Assembly: GCF_003351025.1 (NCBI RefSeq)
Contig: NZ_QPCG01000003.1
Location: forward strand, 129,074-193,073
Direction of reading: 5' to 3'
DNA length: 64,000 nt
Source: Mucilaginibacter endophyticus
Lineage (GTDB): Bacteria; Bacteroidota; Bacteroidia; Sphingobacteriales; Sphingobacteriaceae
Below are positions 26,789 to 36,009 of this stretch, one piece after another; within the stretch, counting starts at the first letter, position 1; each line of letters begins with the position of its first letter. A program made the translations under genes and the position numbers. The notes beneath the pieces were generated by a model. That model saw nothing but the letters and a program-made list of their open reading frames with translations. It was not told the origin of the DNA and ran no database searches.

Positions 26789-28276
26789 TTAGTTAAAATT
26801 AGGGTTCTGTACTAATACGCCTTTACTCTTATCAATCTCAACCTGAGGGATTGGGAAGTAATAGTTTTTAGGGCGAACAAAGGTTACCGTTTTGTTTTGA
26901 TCAAGCGGAGCTTTAGATACAGCAAGGTTATAAATGGCCGCTATATCCACAATTTTAGCTTTGTCCCAACGCATCAGATCCTGGTGGCGCTGATCTTCAC
27001 CAGCAAGCTCAACACGGCGCTCGTGGATTAATTCCTTCATTCCTGCTCCTGAAACTGGTTTCAACAACGGAGAAGCCCTGTGCCTGATCTGGTTAATCAA
27101 AGCGTCACCTGCTCCTGCTCCTTGCGTACGGATCAAAGCTTCGGCAACTAACAAATAAATATCAGCAGAACGCATCAGCGGTACAGCGAAGGTGTGGTCA
27201 ACACCGCCATCGTTTTGTCCATTTGGCGGGTTGAATACGGCATATTTACGGAACGCATAACCTGTTGCCGACAAATCAGCAGTGAATACTGTTTGACGGG
27301 TGCTAACTAAGCCGATATCAATTACATCACCAACGGATAAAAGCGTGGCTTGTTTACGAGGGTCATTAGCCTCAAACTCATTGGCAAGCCCTTGTAATGG
27401 CTGGCTAAATCCGTAGCCGCCCCATGGTCTTGGAATGTAATAAACTGTAAAGTCATTTTGCACCACGGTTTGTACAGCCTGGATAGAAAACAGTATTTCT
27501 TTACTGCTTTCGTTTGCGCGGGTAAAATTATCCTGATAGTTAGCCGCAAGCGCATATGCCGGATTAGACACTACTTTTTGGCCGGTTGCAATGGCTTCAG
27601 GCAGTTTTTCCCAATACATGTAAAGCTTTGTTAACAAACCTAACGCGGTCCCCTTGCTCACACGGCCACGATCTGCAGTACCATAACTTTCAGGTAGCAG
27701 ATCCACTGCTTTCAATAAATCAGACTCGATTTGCTTGCGCACTTCTTCAATTGGAGATTTCGGAACATTAAAGGTTTGTTTAGAGTAATCATCTTCGGTA
27801 ATGATAGGTACATCACCATGAATGATCATCAAACGCCAGTAACCAAACGCGCGTAAAAAATAGGCTTCACCCATGCTTCGGTTTTTAACATCGGCAGATA
27901 TCGCTGTAATCTTCGGGATGTTGATGATACAATTGGTTGCACGGTTAATGGTTTCATACCTCCATTTCCATGGATACCTGATAGCCGCATTTGAAGCATC
28001 GTAGGTTAAATTTTCAATACCCTCGTCCTCGCTATGATCGCCTGAACGCCAGTAGTCATCAGATGGGACATCAAATGTCGCTTCCGCGTGGCCAACATAA
28101 TCCTCTTCTTCTAAAAGACTATAGATACCGGAAACCGCGTTTACGGCATCAACTTCGTTCCTGAAATAATTTGCCGAGGTATAAACCCCTTGTTGTTTAA
28201 GGTCAAGTGCTTTTTTACATGCGCTGTTAAGTAACGCAAGTCCCATAACCATATATATTGTGATTTTCGATTTCAT
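26789..28276 (-). CDS. susD: SusD/RagB-family glycan-binding lipoprotein
   Basis: A 495-residue outer-membrane-anchored protein. The lipoprotein signal ends in LLNSAC, with Cys20 as the lipid attachment. SusD features include the TPR-like helices (MGEAYFLRAFGYWRLMIIHGDVPII), the segment GLLTKLYMYWEKLPEAI, and the C-terminal LIHERRVELAGEDQRHQDLMRWDKAK followed by YYFPIPQVEIDKSKGVLVQNPNF, which is diagnostic. It forms the lid of the SusC pore and captures an oligosaccharide. It lies 4 bases downstream of susC and is clearly co-transcribed with it. Confidence 0.96.
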   Translation of the reverse strand: MKSKITIYMVMGLALLNSACKKALDLKQQGVYTSANYFRNEVDAVNAVSGIYSLLEEEDYVGHAEATFDVPSDDYWRSGDHSEDEGIENLTYDASNAAIRYPWKWRYETINRATNCIINIPKITAISADVKNRSMGEAYFLRAFGYWRLMIIHGDVPIITEDDYSKQTFNVPKSPIEEVRKQIESDLLKAVDLLPESYGTADRGRVSKGTALGLLTKLYMYWEKLPEAIATGQKVVSNPAYALAANYQDNFTRANESSKEILFSIQAVQTVVQNDFTVYYIPRPWGGYGFSQPLQGLANEFEANDPRKQATLLSVGDVIDIGLVSTRQTVFTADLSATGYAFRKYAVFNPPNGQNDGGVDHTFAVPLMRSADIYLLVAEALIRTQGAGAGDALINQIRHRASPLLKPVSGAGMKELIHERRVELAGEDQRHQDLMRWDKAKIVDIAAIYNLAVSKAPLDQNKTVTFVRPKNYYFPIPQVEIDKSKGVLVQNPNFN

Positions 28277-28280
28277 GATT

Positions 28281-31200
28281 TTAAAGTTTAGCAGTTATAC
28301 CGAATGTAATTACACGTACCGTAGGGTATTGGGCCACGTCAACCCCACGCTGCAGGTTGCCGTTAGTATAACCAAGCTCAGGCGTATATCCTTTATAGTT
28401 GGTTATAAAAAATAAGTTTTGGCCCGATGCATATAATCTTACGCTTTTTAGTGTTGCCTTTTTAGCCCAGCTTGCAGGTATGGTATAACCCAAAGTGGCA
28501 TTTTTAAGTGCCACATAATTTCCGCTTTCTACAAACAAGTCTGATGTACGGTAATTATCATTAGCACGGTCTAAAGACATACGAGGGATAGAGTTGCTTG
28601 TACCCGGCCCGGTCCAGCGGTTAAGGTCTTCAGCATAAAGGTTAAACGGATAAGTTGGGTCGATACCCTGCATCCTGTCGGCATTATACAAGCTCACGCC
28701 AAATACACCGGTAAAGTTTGCCGAAAAATCAAAGCCTTTATAAGAAACACTACCCTGTAATCCTACCGTAGCATTAGGGTTTGGATTACCCAGATTTGTG
28801 CGGTCATTACCATCAATTAGCCCGTCGCCGTTTAAATCAAGGAAGCGAACGTCACCAGGTTTGATATTGGCTTTTCTTGAGTCATTTTTTAAGGCAGGAT
28901 CGTTATCAATTTCGGCCTGGGTTTGATAAAGGCCATTTGTTTTCCAGCCATAAAAAGAAGCTATCGGTTGCCCTTCATAAGTTCTTGAAATTTCCTGGCT
29001 TGAACGCCCGTAAACCGTTGAGCCTATAAAAGTGCCTTCACCGTTAAGCTTGGTTACTTTGTTTTTGATGAAAGACGCGTTGGCACCGAAAGAATACTTC
29101 AATTTATCATTTCCACCCTGATAATTAACTTCAACCTCAACGCCTTTGTTATTCATTGTACCGATATTTTGGTTAGGAATAGCTACCGAACCGGCCGAAC
29201 CTACCACCGGAGGTGATATCAGCATGTCCTTGGTATTCTTATTAAAATAGGTAAGGGTTGTGTTTAACTGGTTATTCAGGAAACCTGCATCAAGGGTAAT
29301 GTTAGTCATAGCAGTACGCTCCCAGGTTATATCGGGGTTTGCAATACTGGTAACAGCCGCGCCGCTTACTCCGGTACCGCCAAAGGCATAACCGCCGTTT
29401 TCATATGTGCTGCCAATTTTTATCAAACTCAAATACTGAAAAGGCAATACATTTTGGTTACCCAATTCGCCATAACCGCCGGTTAGTTTTAAGTTGTTGA
29501 TCCAGGTGATATTCTTCATGAATTTTTCGCTCGTGATTCTCCAGCCTAAAGAGAATGCCGGGAAATATCCCCATTGCTTGCCCGGAGCAAATTTTGATGA
29601 ACCGTCTGCACGGAAGGTAACAGTTGCCAAGTACCGGCTGTCAAAATCATAAAACAACCTTGCAAAGCCCGATTGCAATGAAGATGGCTGAGGAAGAATA
29701 TTTGAATTGAACTGCCCGTTACCCTGGTTCAGAACACGCTGATCAGGATCGGTATCGTCATAACCTACCCTTTGCGCGTTAAATCCATAATCTTTAAAGT
29801 TTTGGTATGAATAGCCACCGGTAAAGGTTACGTGGCTTTTACCAAACACCTTGTCGTAAGTAAGAAACGACTCAAGCAACTGAGACGAAACCTCTTCTTC
29901 AGATTGAGTTAAAGTGGAATTAGGATTAGGCCTTGCCTGGTTGTTATCTGCTATACTAAAATTGTAGTTACGAATAAGCGTACCGTCAAAAGCGTAGTTA
30001 ACCCTTAACTTCAGCTCTTTTAAAAAGGTAATTTCAGCAAAAGCGTTGGCTAAAGCCCTATATTTTTTCGTGTACCTGTCGGCCATTTGAATTGTGGCGT
30101 AAGGACTGTTGATATCACCTAACTGGTTTGCAAACGCTTTTGACGTACCATAAGTACCGTCAGGGTTAACCAACGGTATAGCCGGATTAAAACGAAGGGC
30201 CGAAAAAATCAAACCCGTTTGTGAGTTATTGTTATCAAAGCCATTATTATTTCCATAGGTTAGCTGAACGTTCTCTCCAAGCTTTAGCCATGAGGTTATC
30301 TTATGCTCAGAGTTGATACGTGTACTGTATCGTTTGAAGTTGGTTTTATCGATAATACCATCTTCGTTATAAATAGAGCTTGAAAAGTAGTAGTTTGAAG
30401 CATCATTACCACCCTGGATACTAACATCGCCATTGGTTACATGCCCGGTACCCATGATGGCCCTTTGCCAATCTGTTCTTTGAGTAGCATAATAATTATC
30501 ATCCCATGGCGCGTCAATAGCAACACCATCATTGGTATAACGCTCTCTTTTTAGCTGATAAAGCTGCGGCGCAGTTAACAGGTTAAGGTATTTAGTTGTG
30601 TTTGAAAAACCACTGTAGAAATTAAATGCCGTTGCAAGCTTTTGATTATAGGTGCCTCTTTTTGTGGTTACCAAAACTACGCCGTTTGCAGCACGGGTAC
30701 CGTAAATAGCACTTGAGGACGCATCTTTCAAAATGTCAACGCTGGCAATATCATTAGGGTTAATATCACTTAACGCGTCAGGGTTACTGGTAGGTACACC
30801 ATCAATTACAATCAGTGGATTGGCATCGTTAACAGTACCGGTACCACGGATCCTGATGCTTGGCGCCGCGCCCGGTGAGCCATCATTACGAACAATGCTT
30901 ACACCGCTTGCACGTCCATCCAATGCCTGGGCCGCCGAAGCTACCGGAAGGTTTTGGATATCACTGCCTTTTACGCTGGCTACAGCGCCGGTAACATCTA
31001 TTTTTTTAGTGGTACCGTAACCAACAACAACAACCTCGGTTAAAGCAGATGGCAATGCAGCCAGGGTAATATTTAAAGTTTGGCTTCCGGTTATAGTAAC
31101 AACCTTTTTTTCATACCCAATATAGGATATTTCCAATACACCGTTAACTGGTGCATCAATACTGAAATTACCATTTACATCGGTGGTGGTACCCTGGTTA

Positions 31201-31652
31201 GTACCTTGTAAGCGGATGTTCACGCCAATAAGCGGCTCACCTTTGGCATCAACAACTTTTCCTTTTACAATGGCCAGGCTTTTGGCTTCCTCATGATTAG
31301 CAATGATCACCACATGATCTTCATTCATCTTGTAAGCAAGCTTATCATCAATAATAACGGCAAGCAGTTCATCAATGGTAGCGTCTTTTACATCAAGATC
31401 AACCTTACCCAACTTTTTGATAGAGGCATAGTTGTAGAAGAAGCGGTAATCGCTTTGTTTTTGAATTTTGGTAAGGATACTGCTTACCTCTGCCTGTTTC
31501 AGGCTAAGCGTAAATTTCTGCTGTGAATATACTTTTGCAGAAACTTGCACACAGGTAACCAGGACCAATAAAAATACTGCTTTCATCAGCAAAATAACTT
31601 TGAGACATACGGGCGCGCCACGAAGCGGAAACACCCTTCTTGTTTTTTTCAT
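28281..31652 (-). CDS. susC: SusC/RagA TonB-dependent transporter with N-terminal STN signalling domain
   Basis: This 1123-residue outer membrane transporter has, in order, a signal peptide (to about residue 43), an STN domain (about 47-115, FTLSLKQAEVSSILTKIQKQ), a carboxypeptidase-regulatory-like domain (about 128-200, with VKGKVVDAKGEPLIGVNI), the TonB-box/plug region (EVVVVGYGTTKK, then ALDGRASGVSIVR) and a 22-strand barrel ending in TFGITAKL. The STN domain is the periplasmic contact for a FecR-type anti-sigma factor, and sigma and FecR genes lie just upstream on the same strand. Import of the glycan should therefore switch on its own operon by trans-envelope signalling. Confidence 0.96.
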   Translation of the reverse strand: MKKTRRVFPLRGAPVCLKVILLMKAVFLLVLVTCVQVSAKVYSQQKFTLSLKQAEVSSILTKIQKQSDYRFFYNYASIKKLGKVDLDVKDATIDELLAVIIDDKLAYKMNEDHVVIIANHEEAKSLAIVKGKVVDAKGEPLIGVNIRLQGTNQGTTTDVNGNFSIDAPVNGVLEISYIGYEKKVVTITGSQTLNITLAALPSALTEVVVVGYGTTKKIDVTGAVASVKGSDIQNLPVASAAQALDGRASGVSIVRNDGSPGAAPSIRIRGTGTVNDANPLIVIDGVPTSNPDALSDINPNDIASVDILKDASSSAIYGTRAANGVVLVTTKRGTYNQKLATAFNFYSGFSNTTKYLNLLTAPQLYQLKRERYTNDGVAIDAPWDDNYYATQRTDWQRAIMGTGHVTNGDVSIQGGNDASNYYFSSSIYNEDGIIDKTNFKRYSTRINSEHKITSWLKLGENVQLTYGNNNGFDNNNSQTGLIFSALRFNPAIPLVNPDGTYGTSKAFANQLGDINSPYATIQMADRYTKKYRALANAFAEITFLKELKLRVNYAFDGTLIRNYNFSIADNNQARPNPNSTLTQSEEEVSSQLLESFLTYDKVFGKSHVTFTGGYSYQNFKDYGFNAQRVGYDDTDPDQRVLNQGNGQFNSNILPQPSSLQSGFARLFYDFDSRYLATVTFRADGSSKFAPGKQWGYFPAFSLGWRITSEKFMKNITWINNLKLTGGYGELGNQNVLPFQYLSLIKIGSTYENGGYAFGGTGVSGAAVTSIANPDITWERTAMTNITLDAGFLNNQLNTTLTYFNKNTKDMLISPPVVGSAGSVAIPNQNIGTMNNKGVEVEVNYQGGNDKLKYSFGANASFIKNKVTKLNGEGTFIGSTVYGRSSQEISRTYEGQPIASFYGWKTNGLYQTQAEIDNDPALKNDSRKANIKPGDVRFLDLNGDGLIDGNDRTNLGNPNPNATVGLQGSVSYKGFDFSANFTGVFGVSLYNADRMQGIDPTYPFNLYAEDLNRWTGPGTSNSIPRMSLDRANDNYRTSDLFVESGNYVALKNATLGYTIPASWAKKATLKSVRLYASGQNLFFITNYKGYTPELGYTNGNLQRGVDVAQYPTVRVITFGITAKL

Positions 31653-31678
31653 TACATTTGTTTTGAAAATAAATGGAT

Positions 31679-31710
31679 GGAGTAAGCGCTGTATTACAAT
31701 AGCTTACTCC
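31679..31710 (-). promoter_or_regulatory. Hairpin in the susC leader
   Basis: GGAGTAAGC (31679-31687) and GCTTACTCC (31702-31710) form a perfect 9-base stem in the 193-base FecR-susC gap, 27 bases before the susC start. No T-run follows, so it is a leader structure rather than a terminator. On the transcribed strand GGGAAGAG occurs upstream of it; this octamer also appears in both units of the tandem repeat at 33071-33296. Confidence 0.5.
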
Positions 31711-31845
31711 GTTAATAAAATCCTATTTGTTTGCGGGGAGGAGTGGCAGCTCTTCCCTTTTTGTTTGAGGATATTTTAGGAATCTGATAAGTAAGTTTTC
31801 AATATCATAAGCTGTTGGTTAGTGGTTAGTTAGTTTATTTGATTT

Positions 31846-32913
31846 CTATTTCTCTTTTTTTGACAGGTAAACGGTTTGCCCCTCTATCCTGAATTTGAAT
31901 GGCGTTGTCAATTCAATAATGCCCAAAGCTTCCTGTAACGACTCTTTATCAAGCAAACCGCTTATCTGCTCGGTACGCAGCTTTTGATTTTCAAATACAA
32001 CCTGCACGTTGTATTTGCGCTCAATTTGTACAGCCACATCTTCAAAGGCCTCATTGGTGAACAGGATCCTGTTATCAACCCATGCGGTTTCTTTTACCTC
32101 ATCGGGTTTAACATCCGGTAACTCGGTTACCTGGTATTCAATTTTACTCTCTTTAGGCTTCGCGCTTTTAGGCTCCCTGTTATTAATAACAATCAGCTTT
32201 TCATTAGGCAACAGGATTATCCTTTTTTCGGGATTGTTTTTTAGTTCAACCTGCACCTTACCTTTTAACAGCGTAGTTTCAACCGTTTTATCGTTGTTAT
32301 AGGCCTTAACATTAAACACCGTTCCCAAAACCTTTACAACAAGCTTAGCCGTATGTACCAGAAATGGTTTCTTCGCGTTTTTGGTTACTTCAAAAAAGCC
32401 TTCGCCGGTAAGACTTACATCCCTGCTGTTTTTTTCAAAAGCCTCGGGATATGAAAAAGTGCTCCCGGCGTTCAGCGTTACCTGTGTTCCGTCCGGCAGT
32501 TTCAACTTCTCAGTTTTACCGTAAGGCACATGAATTTCATGTAATATATTTTCGGCGGTCAGGCTATCCTGCTGCTCTGTTTTCTTGTAAAACAAAGCTC
32601 CCGCTGCAACAAGTACCAATACAGCTGCAGCAACCCATTGCCACCTGAACATTGGTTTTACTTTAGTATCATTCGCTGTATTTTCATTTGAGCTTTTGAT
32701 CCTGTTCCAGATCTCCTCCAGGTTGCTGTTAACCTCTTCCGGCTTTGTTTCTGCCGACCCGGCACCATTTCCTTTTAATGCATTGGTAACCTGATATGTT
32801 TTTTTATAGTCGGGAAATTGTTCAAGAAACATGTCGAGTTCGGCCAACTCTTCAGCATTGGCAGTTTTGCCCATACTTTTGGCCATTAACTCAATAAACC
32901 TGGATTTGCTCAT
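31846..32913 (-). CDS. FecR-family anti-sigma factor
   Basis: The ATG at 32913 is preferred to a GTG at 32949. The 355-residue protein has a cytoplasmic N-terminal sigma-binding part, a single membrane span (WVAAAVLVLVAAGALFY, about residues 93-109) and a periplasmic FecR domain with IHVPYGKTEKLKLPDGTQVTLNAGSTFSYP, GEGFFEVTKNAKKPFLVHT and VLGTVFNVKAY. The C-terminus (FKFRIEGQTVYL) is an STN-like domain that contacts the SusC-type receptor. It would hold the ECF sigma factor encoded upstream until the transporter signals substrate. A 384-base gap with a tandem repeat separates it from the sigma gene. Confidence 0.93.
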   Translation of the reverse strand: MSKSRFIELMAKSMGKTANAEELAELDMFLEQFPDYKKTYQVTNALKGNGAGSAETKPEEVNSNLEEIWNRIKSSNENTANDTKVKPMFRWQWVAAAVLVLVAAGALFYKKTEQQDSLTAENILHEIHVPYGKTEKLKLPDGTQVTLNAGSTFSYPEAFEKNSRDVSLTGEGFFEVTKNAKKPFLVHTAKLVVKVLGTVFNVKAYNNDKTVETTLLKGKVQVELKNNPEKRIILLPNEKLIVINNREPKSAKPKESKIEYQVTELPDVKPDEVKETAWVDNRILFTNEAFEDVAVQIERKYNVQVVFENQKLRTEQISGLLDKESLQEALGIIELTTPFKFRIEGQTVYLSKKEK

Positions 32914-33070
32914 AGTAATACGGTGTTCTGCGTTAAGGACACAGCTCACCCAGGTTTTTCCTAAAAGAAATTAAAATATTTTTTGAGGGGCAATTAATTC
33001 CAACATTTTTCAATTTGCTTCCTAACAAGCCGAGAGGGTAGCTTCTAAGAGGCAAAAGGTTATTAATTTG

Positions 33071-33296
33071 ATTTTTGCTACAAACAGGTATCCCCTAACG
33101 GCGAATTAAAAACAATGAAGACATTCGTAAGCGGTAATTGAAACGTACTCTTCCCGCTCTGCTCTTTTATTCTTAAATCAAAGATTTTCGATACAAACAG
33201 CTACCCCCTAACGGGGAATTAAAAACAATAAAGACATTCATAAGCGATAATTGAATCGTACTCTTCCCGCTCTGCTCTTTGTGTTTAATTCAAGGA
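33071..33296 (-). repeat. Two-copy 113-bp tandem repeat between sigma and anti-sigma genes
   Basis: Unit 1 (33071-33183) and unit 2 (33184-33296) align without gaps and are about 85-90% identical; the stretch from GTACTCTTCCCGCTCTGCTC is identical in both. The period is not a multiple of three and no frame is conserved, so it is non-coding. Each unit carries CCCTAACGG near its start, and in unit 2 CCCC-TAAC-GGGG can form a small hairpin. Unit 2 ends one base short of the sigma-factor stop. The rest of the gap to FecR (32914-33070) shows nothing recognisable. Confidence 0.85.
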
Positions 33297-33297
33297 T

Positions 33298-33837
33298 TTA
33301 CTTATTCCCAAGCGCCTCATCTAATTTCTTCAAAGCAATGGCCAGTTGCGCAAATACAGTTTTGTTAGAGAGGCCCAGAATATCGGCTACCTCATTACAG
33401 GAAAGCTCATCTTCCTTAACCATTTTAAAAATGAGTTTACAGCGTGGGGGCAAACTATTTACTGCTCGTAATACCCCAGCCTCAAGCTCCTTACTGATGA
33501 GCAATTGTGACGGATCTACCGACAAATGAAAATAATAGGTTTCGGCAAGCTTGGCGTCGCGGTTTCTTTTCGAGGTATTGCTACGGATATGGTTAAGACA
33601 GGCGTTTTTTATCGCCACATAGAAATAAACTTTCGGATTCGAGATCTTGTTGAGCTTGTGTCGTCCAGTCCAAACGTTTACAAAAAGGTCGTTGATAATT
33701 TCCTCGCAAGCTTCTTTATCGCCCAAAAACGACCAGGCAAACTGATTAAGACTATTGATCAGCAGCTTGTACAGTTCATTAAAGGCAGATTCATCATTAT
33801 TATAATGAATAGAATCTATAAGTTCTTTAATCTCCAA
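33298..33837 (-). CDS. ECF-type RNA polymerase sigma factor
   Basis: A 179-residue sigma factor with region 2 (SAFNELYKLLINSLNQFAWSFLGDKEACEEIINDLFVNVW, roughly residues 17-56) and region 4 (SLPPRCKLIFKMVKEDELSCNEVADILGLSNKTVFAQLAIALKKL, roughly 128-172). It lacks regions 1 and 3, as usual for FecI-like Bacteroidota factors. The start seems to be a TTG at 33837 since no ATG or GTG sits nearby in frame. It heads the glycan locus, followed by FecR and susCD, and should direct transcription of susC and the downstream enzymes once released. Confidence 0.93.
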   Translation of the reverse strand: MEIKELIDSIHYNNDESAFNELYKLLINSLNQFAWSFLGDKEACEEIINDLFVNVWTGRHKLNKISNPKVYFYVAIKNACLNHIRSNTSKRNRDAKLAETYYFHLSVDPSQLLISKELEAGVLRAVNSLPPRCKLIFKMVKEDELSCNEVADILGLSNKTVFAQLAIALKKLDEALGNK

Positions 33838-34239
33838 TGTTGAGCGGCTTGCTTTTTACGAGAACAGTTAACTGAAATAATGTACAATTTTAAGTAAAAA
33901 AATCTTCATCAAAAGTATTTTAGGTTGATTTAAGAAGCCGGATTTGTTTATCAGACCAAACCGTAGTTTGCAATTCCCCGGCTCTATACCCATCAGAAAT
34001 ATTCGCGGTTTAATATGTCTATTTCAGGCGATAAAATGTCCGCTTGTACCATAAACCCATATTTCAATCTTGAAACCTGTTATATTTTAGCAGTAAACGG
34101 AAATAATTGGGGCGTTTGGTCAAAACAGATTAAAGTTTGACACTGCTTTGGTAACACAACGGCAGATTTAGCCCACAGGCCATAATTAACTTTATATTTG
34201 CCCTGCAACCATTTTATTTCCGCAAACCCGTTGCAATAA
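33838..34239. other. Divergent 402-base regulatory interval
   Basis: It lies between the sigma gene (minus) and the LytS-type kinase (plus). TATATTTG at 34193-34200 matches the -7 consensus and ends 39 bases before the kinase ATG. No clear -7 element for the sigma gene was found, and no hairpin or small coding frame stands out. Confidence 0.5.
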
Positions 34240-35262
34240 ATGAAAGACACAACATTTAAAATCTCTCCCGGAATTATATGGAGCAGTTCAATTTTTCTTG
34301 GTCTGCTGGCCTCCGTTCCCCAAATAGCCGAACGCCATTTTAAGCCTGCCGAAGCTGCGGTAAATTCGGCGGTAACAGCCGCGTTTTCGCTGTTTGTATG
34401 GTATTACAATATCTATACACTTCCAAAGCCATCAAGCAATAAACAAATAAATAAAAGCATCTCCTACTCCCGGCTGCTTACCACATTGGTAATAGGTATG
34501 GGTGTAATGCTGGCTTTAGCTTATATCCAGCAGCTGATATTAACGCACATGAATTTTGGCCCGGTAATGCTCATGATTGAGGTTAGGGGCATACTCATTA
34601 ACCTTGTGTTTTACATGCTGATAAATCTGTTATATCAAAACTACCAAAATCAGCAGGTTACTGTTGAACTGGAACGTATTAAAGCTGATAACCTCGGCGC
34701 TCAGTACGAATTGCTTAAACAACAGATCAACCCGCATTTCCTGTTCAACAGCCTTAACACCCTGAAAGCGATGGTTGAAACCGGCGATCAACACTCGGTA
34801 GATTTCATCCTTAAACTTTCTAACTTTTATCGCTTTACCCTGGAAAGCCGTAAGTTAGATCTCATTCATTTATCAGACGAGCTTGATATCGTAGACGCGT
34901 ACAATTTTTTGCTGAAAGCACGGTTTGAGGACGGCTTTATCTTTACCAACACGATCGATGATCAATACCGCGGAACCCTGATCCCTCCTTTTACATTGCA
35001 ATTGCTCATCGAAAACTGTATTAAACACAATGTGGTGTCGCTGGACCATCCCCTGCATATTAAGCTGTATACCGAGGGAGATACCATTGTAATGGAAAAC
35101 GAGATTAAACCCAAACGCTTTGAAGAACCATCAACAGGCGTTGGGCTCAAGAATATTAACCTGCGTTACGATCACCTGCTTGATAAACAAATAGAGATCA
35201 TTGCTGAAGATAGAATATTCAAAGTTAAACTACCTATTATACATGAACATTATCATCATTGA
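34240..35262 (+). CDS. LytS-family sensor histidine kinase
   Basis: A 340-residue membrane kinase with about four N-terminal hydrophobic segments (residues 15-135) and a cytoplasmic His_kinase (PF06580-type) domain. The phospho-acceptor is in QQINPHFLFNSLNTLKAM near residue 170, and the ATP-binding half shows PPFTLQLLIENCIKHN and GVGLKNINLRYDHL. It overlaps the LytTR regulator gene by 20 bases, so the two are translationally coupled. The membrane part has no recognised ligand-binding domain. Confidence 0.93.
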   Translation: MKDTTFKISPGIIWSSSIFLGLLASVPQIAERHFKPAEAAVNSAVTAAFSLFVWYYNIYTLPKPSSNKQINKSISYSRLLTTLVIGMGVMLALAYIQQLILTHMNFGPVMLMIEVRGILINLVFYMLINLLYQNYQNQQVTVELERIKADNLGAQYELLKQQINPHFLFNSLNTLKAMVETGDQHSVDFILKLSNFYRFTLESRKLDLIHLSDELDIVDAYNFLLKARFEDGFIFTNTIDDQYRGTLIPPFTLQLLIENCIKHNVVSLDHPLHIKLYTEGDTIVMENEIKPKRFEEPSTGVGLKNINLRYDHLLDKQIEIIAEDRIFKVKLPIIHEHYHH

Positions 35263-36004
35263 AGACGAGCTAAAGGCTGCCCGCTCGCTTGAAAACATCA
35301 TATTAGAGTTAAGGCCGCACTCAAAAATTCTCACCAAGCTGCAAAGCGTTGAAAGTTCGGTTGCCTATCTTTCTGAGAACAGGCAACCCGATCTTATTTT
35401 TATGGATATCCAACTTTCGGATGGTTTGTGCTTTGAGATCTTTAAATCGGTAAAAGTATCATGCCCTATTATTTTCTGCACCGCTTTTGATGAATATTCG
35501 TTAGAGGCGTTTAAAGCCAACAGTGTTGACTACGTGCTTAAACCTTTCTCCAAAACAGATATTGCCGATGCCTTTAAAAAGGTAGATGAACTGCGGAATT
35601 TCTTCCAGCAGGGCTCAACGCCTGATATCAGCAGTCTGCTATCGCAGATTACTCCCCCGGCAGGTAAAAAAAGCTTCCTGGTATTTAAAAACAATAAATA
35701 CATCACCATAGCTACCAATGATATCGCTTTCTTTTACATCCGCAATGAGCTGTCAACCATCATGACCTTCGATCAGCAGGAATATGTTGTTAACCAATCG
35801 CTCGATCAGATCAGCGGACAACTGTCGCAGGAGCAGTTTTTCAGGCTGAACAGGCAGTACATCGTAAACTTTAGTGCGATTAAAGAAGTAGAGCATTATT
35901 TTATGCGCAAGCTGTTTGTGAAACTAACCATTCCAACTCCGGAGAAATTACTTATCAACAAAGAAAAAGCACCCGTATTTTTAAGCTGGCTTGAGAATAG
36001 GTAG
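35243..36004 (+). CDS. LytTR-family response regulator
   Basis: The ATG at 35243 (MNIIIIEDELKAA) is the natural start; an upstream in-frame codon at 35201 lies deep in the kinase gene. The receiver domain has the acidic pair in IIIIEDE, the phosphorylated Asp in DLIFMDIQLSDG, the Thr/Ser in IIFCTAFDEYS and Lys in DYVLKPFSK. The C-terminal 100 residues form a LytTR DNA-binding domain (FLVFKNNKYITIATNDIAFFYI through FFRLNRQYIVNFSAI). Its partner is the kinase just upstream. Targets are unknown, although the adjacent sigma gene is a candidate. Confidence 0.93.
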   Translation: MNIIIIEDELKAARSLENIILELRPHSKILTKLQSVESSVAYLSENRQPDLIFMDIQLSDGLCFEIFKSVKVSCPIIFCTAFDEYSLEAFKANSVDYVLKPFSKTDIADAFKKVDELRNFFQQGSTPDISSLLSQITPPAGKKSFLVFKNNKYITIATNDIAFFYIRNELSTIMTFDQQEYVVNQSLDQISGQLSQEQFFRLNRQYIVNFSAIKEVEHYFMRKLFVKLTIPTPEKLLINKEKAPVFLSWLENR

Positions 36005-36009
36005 TACTA

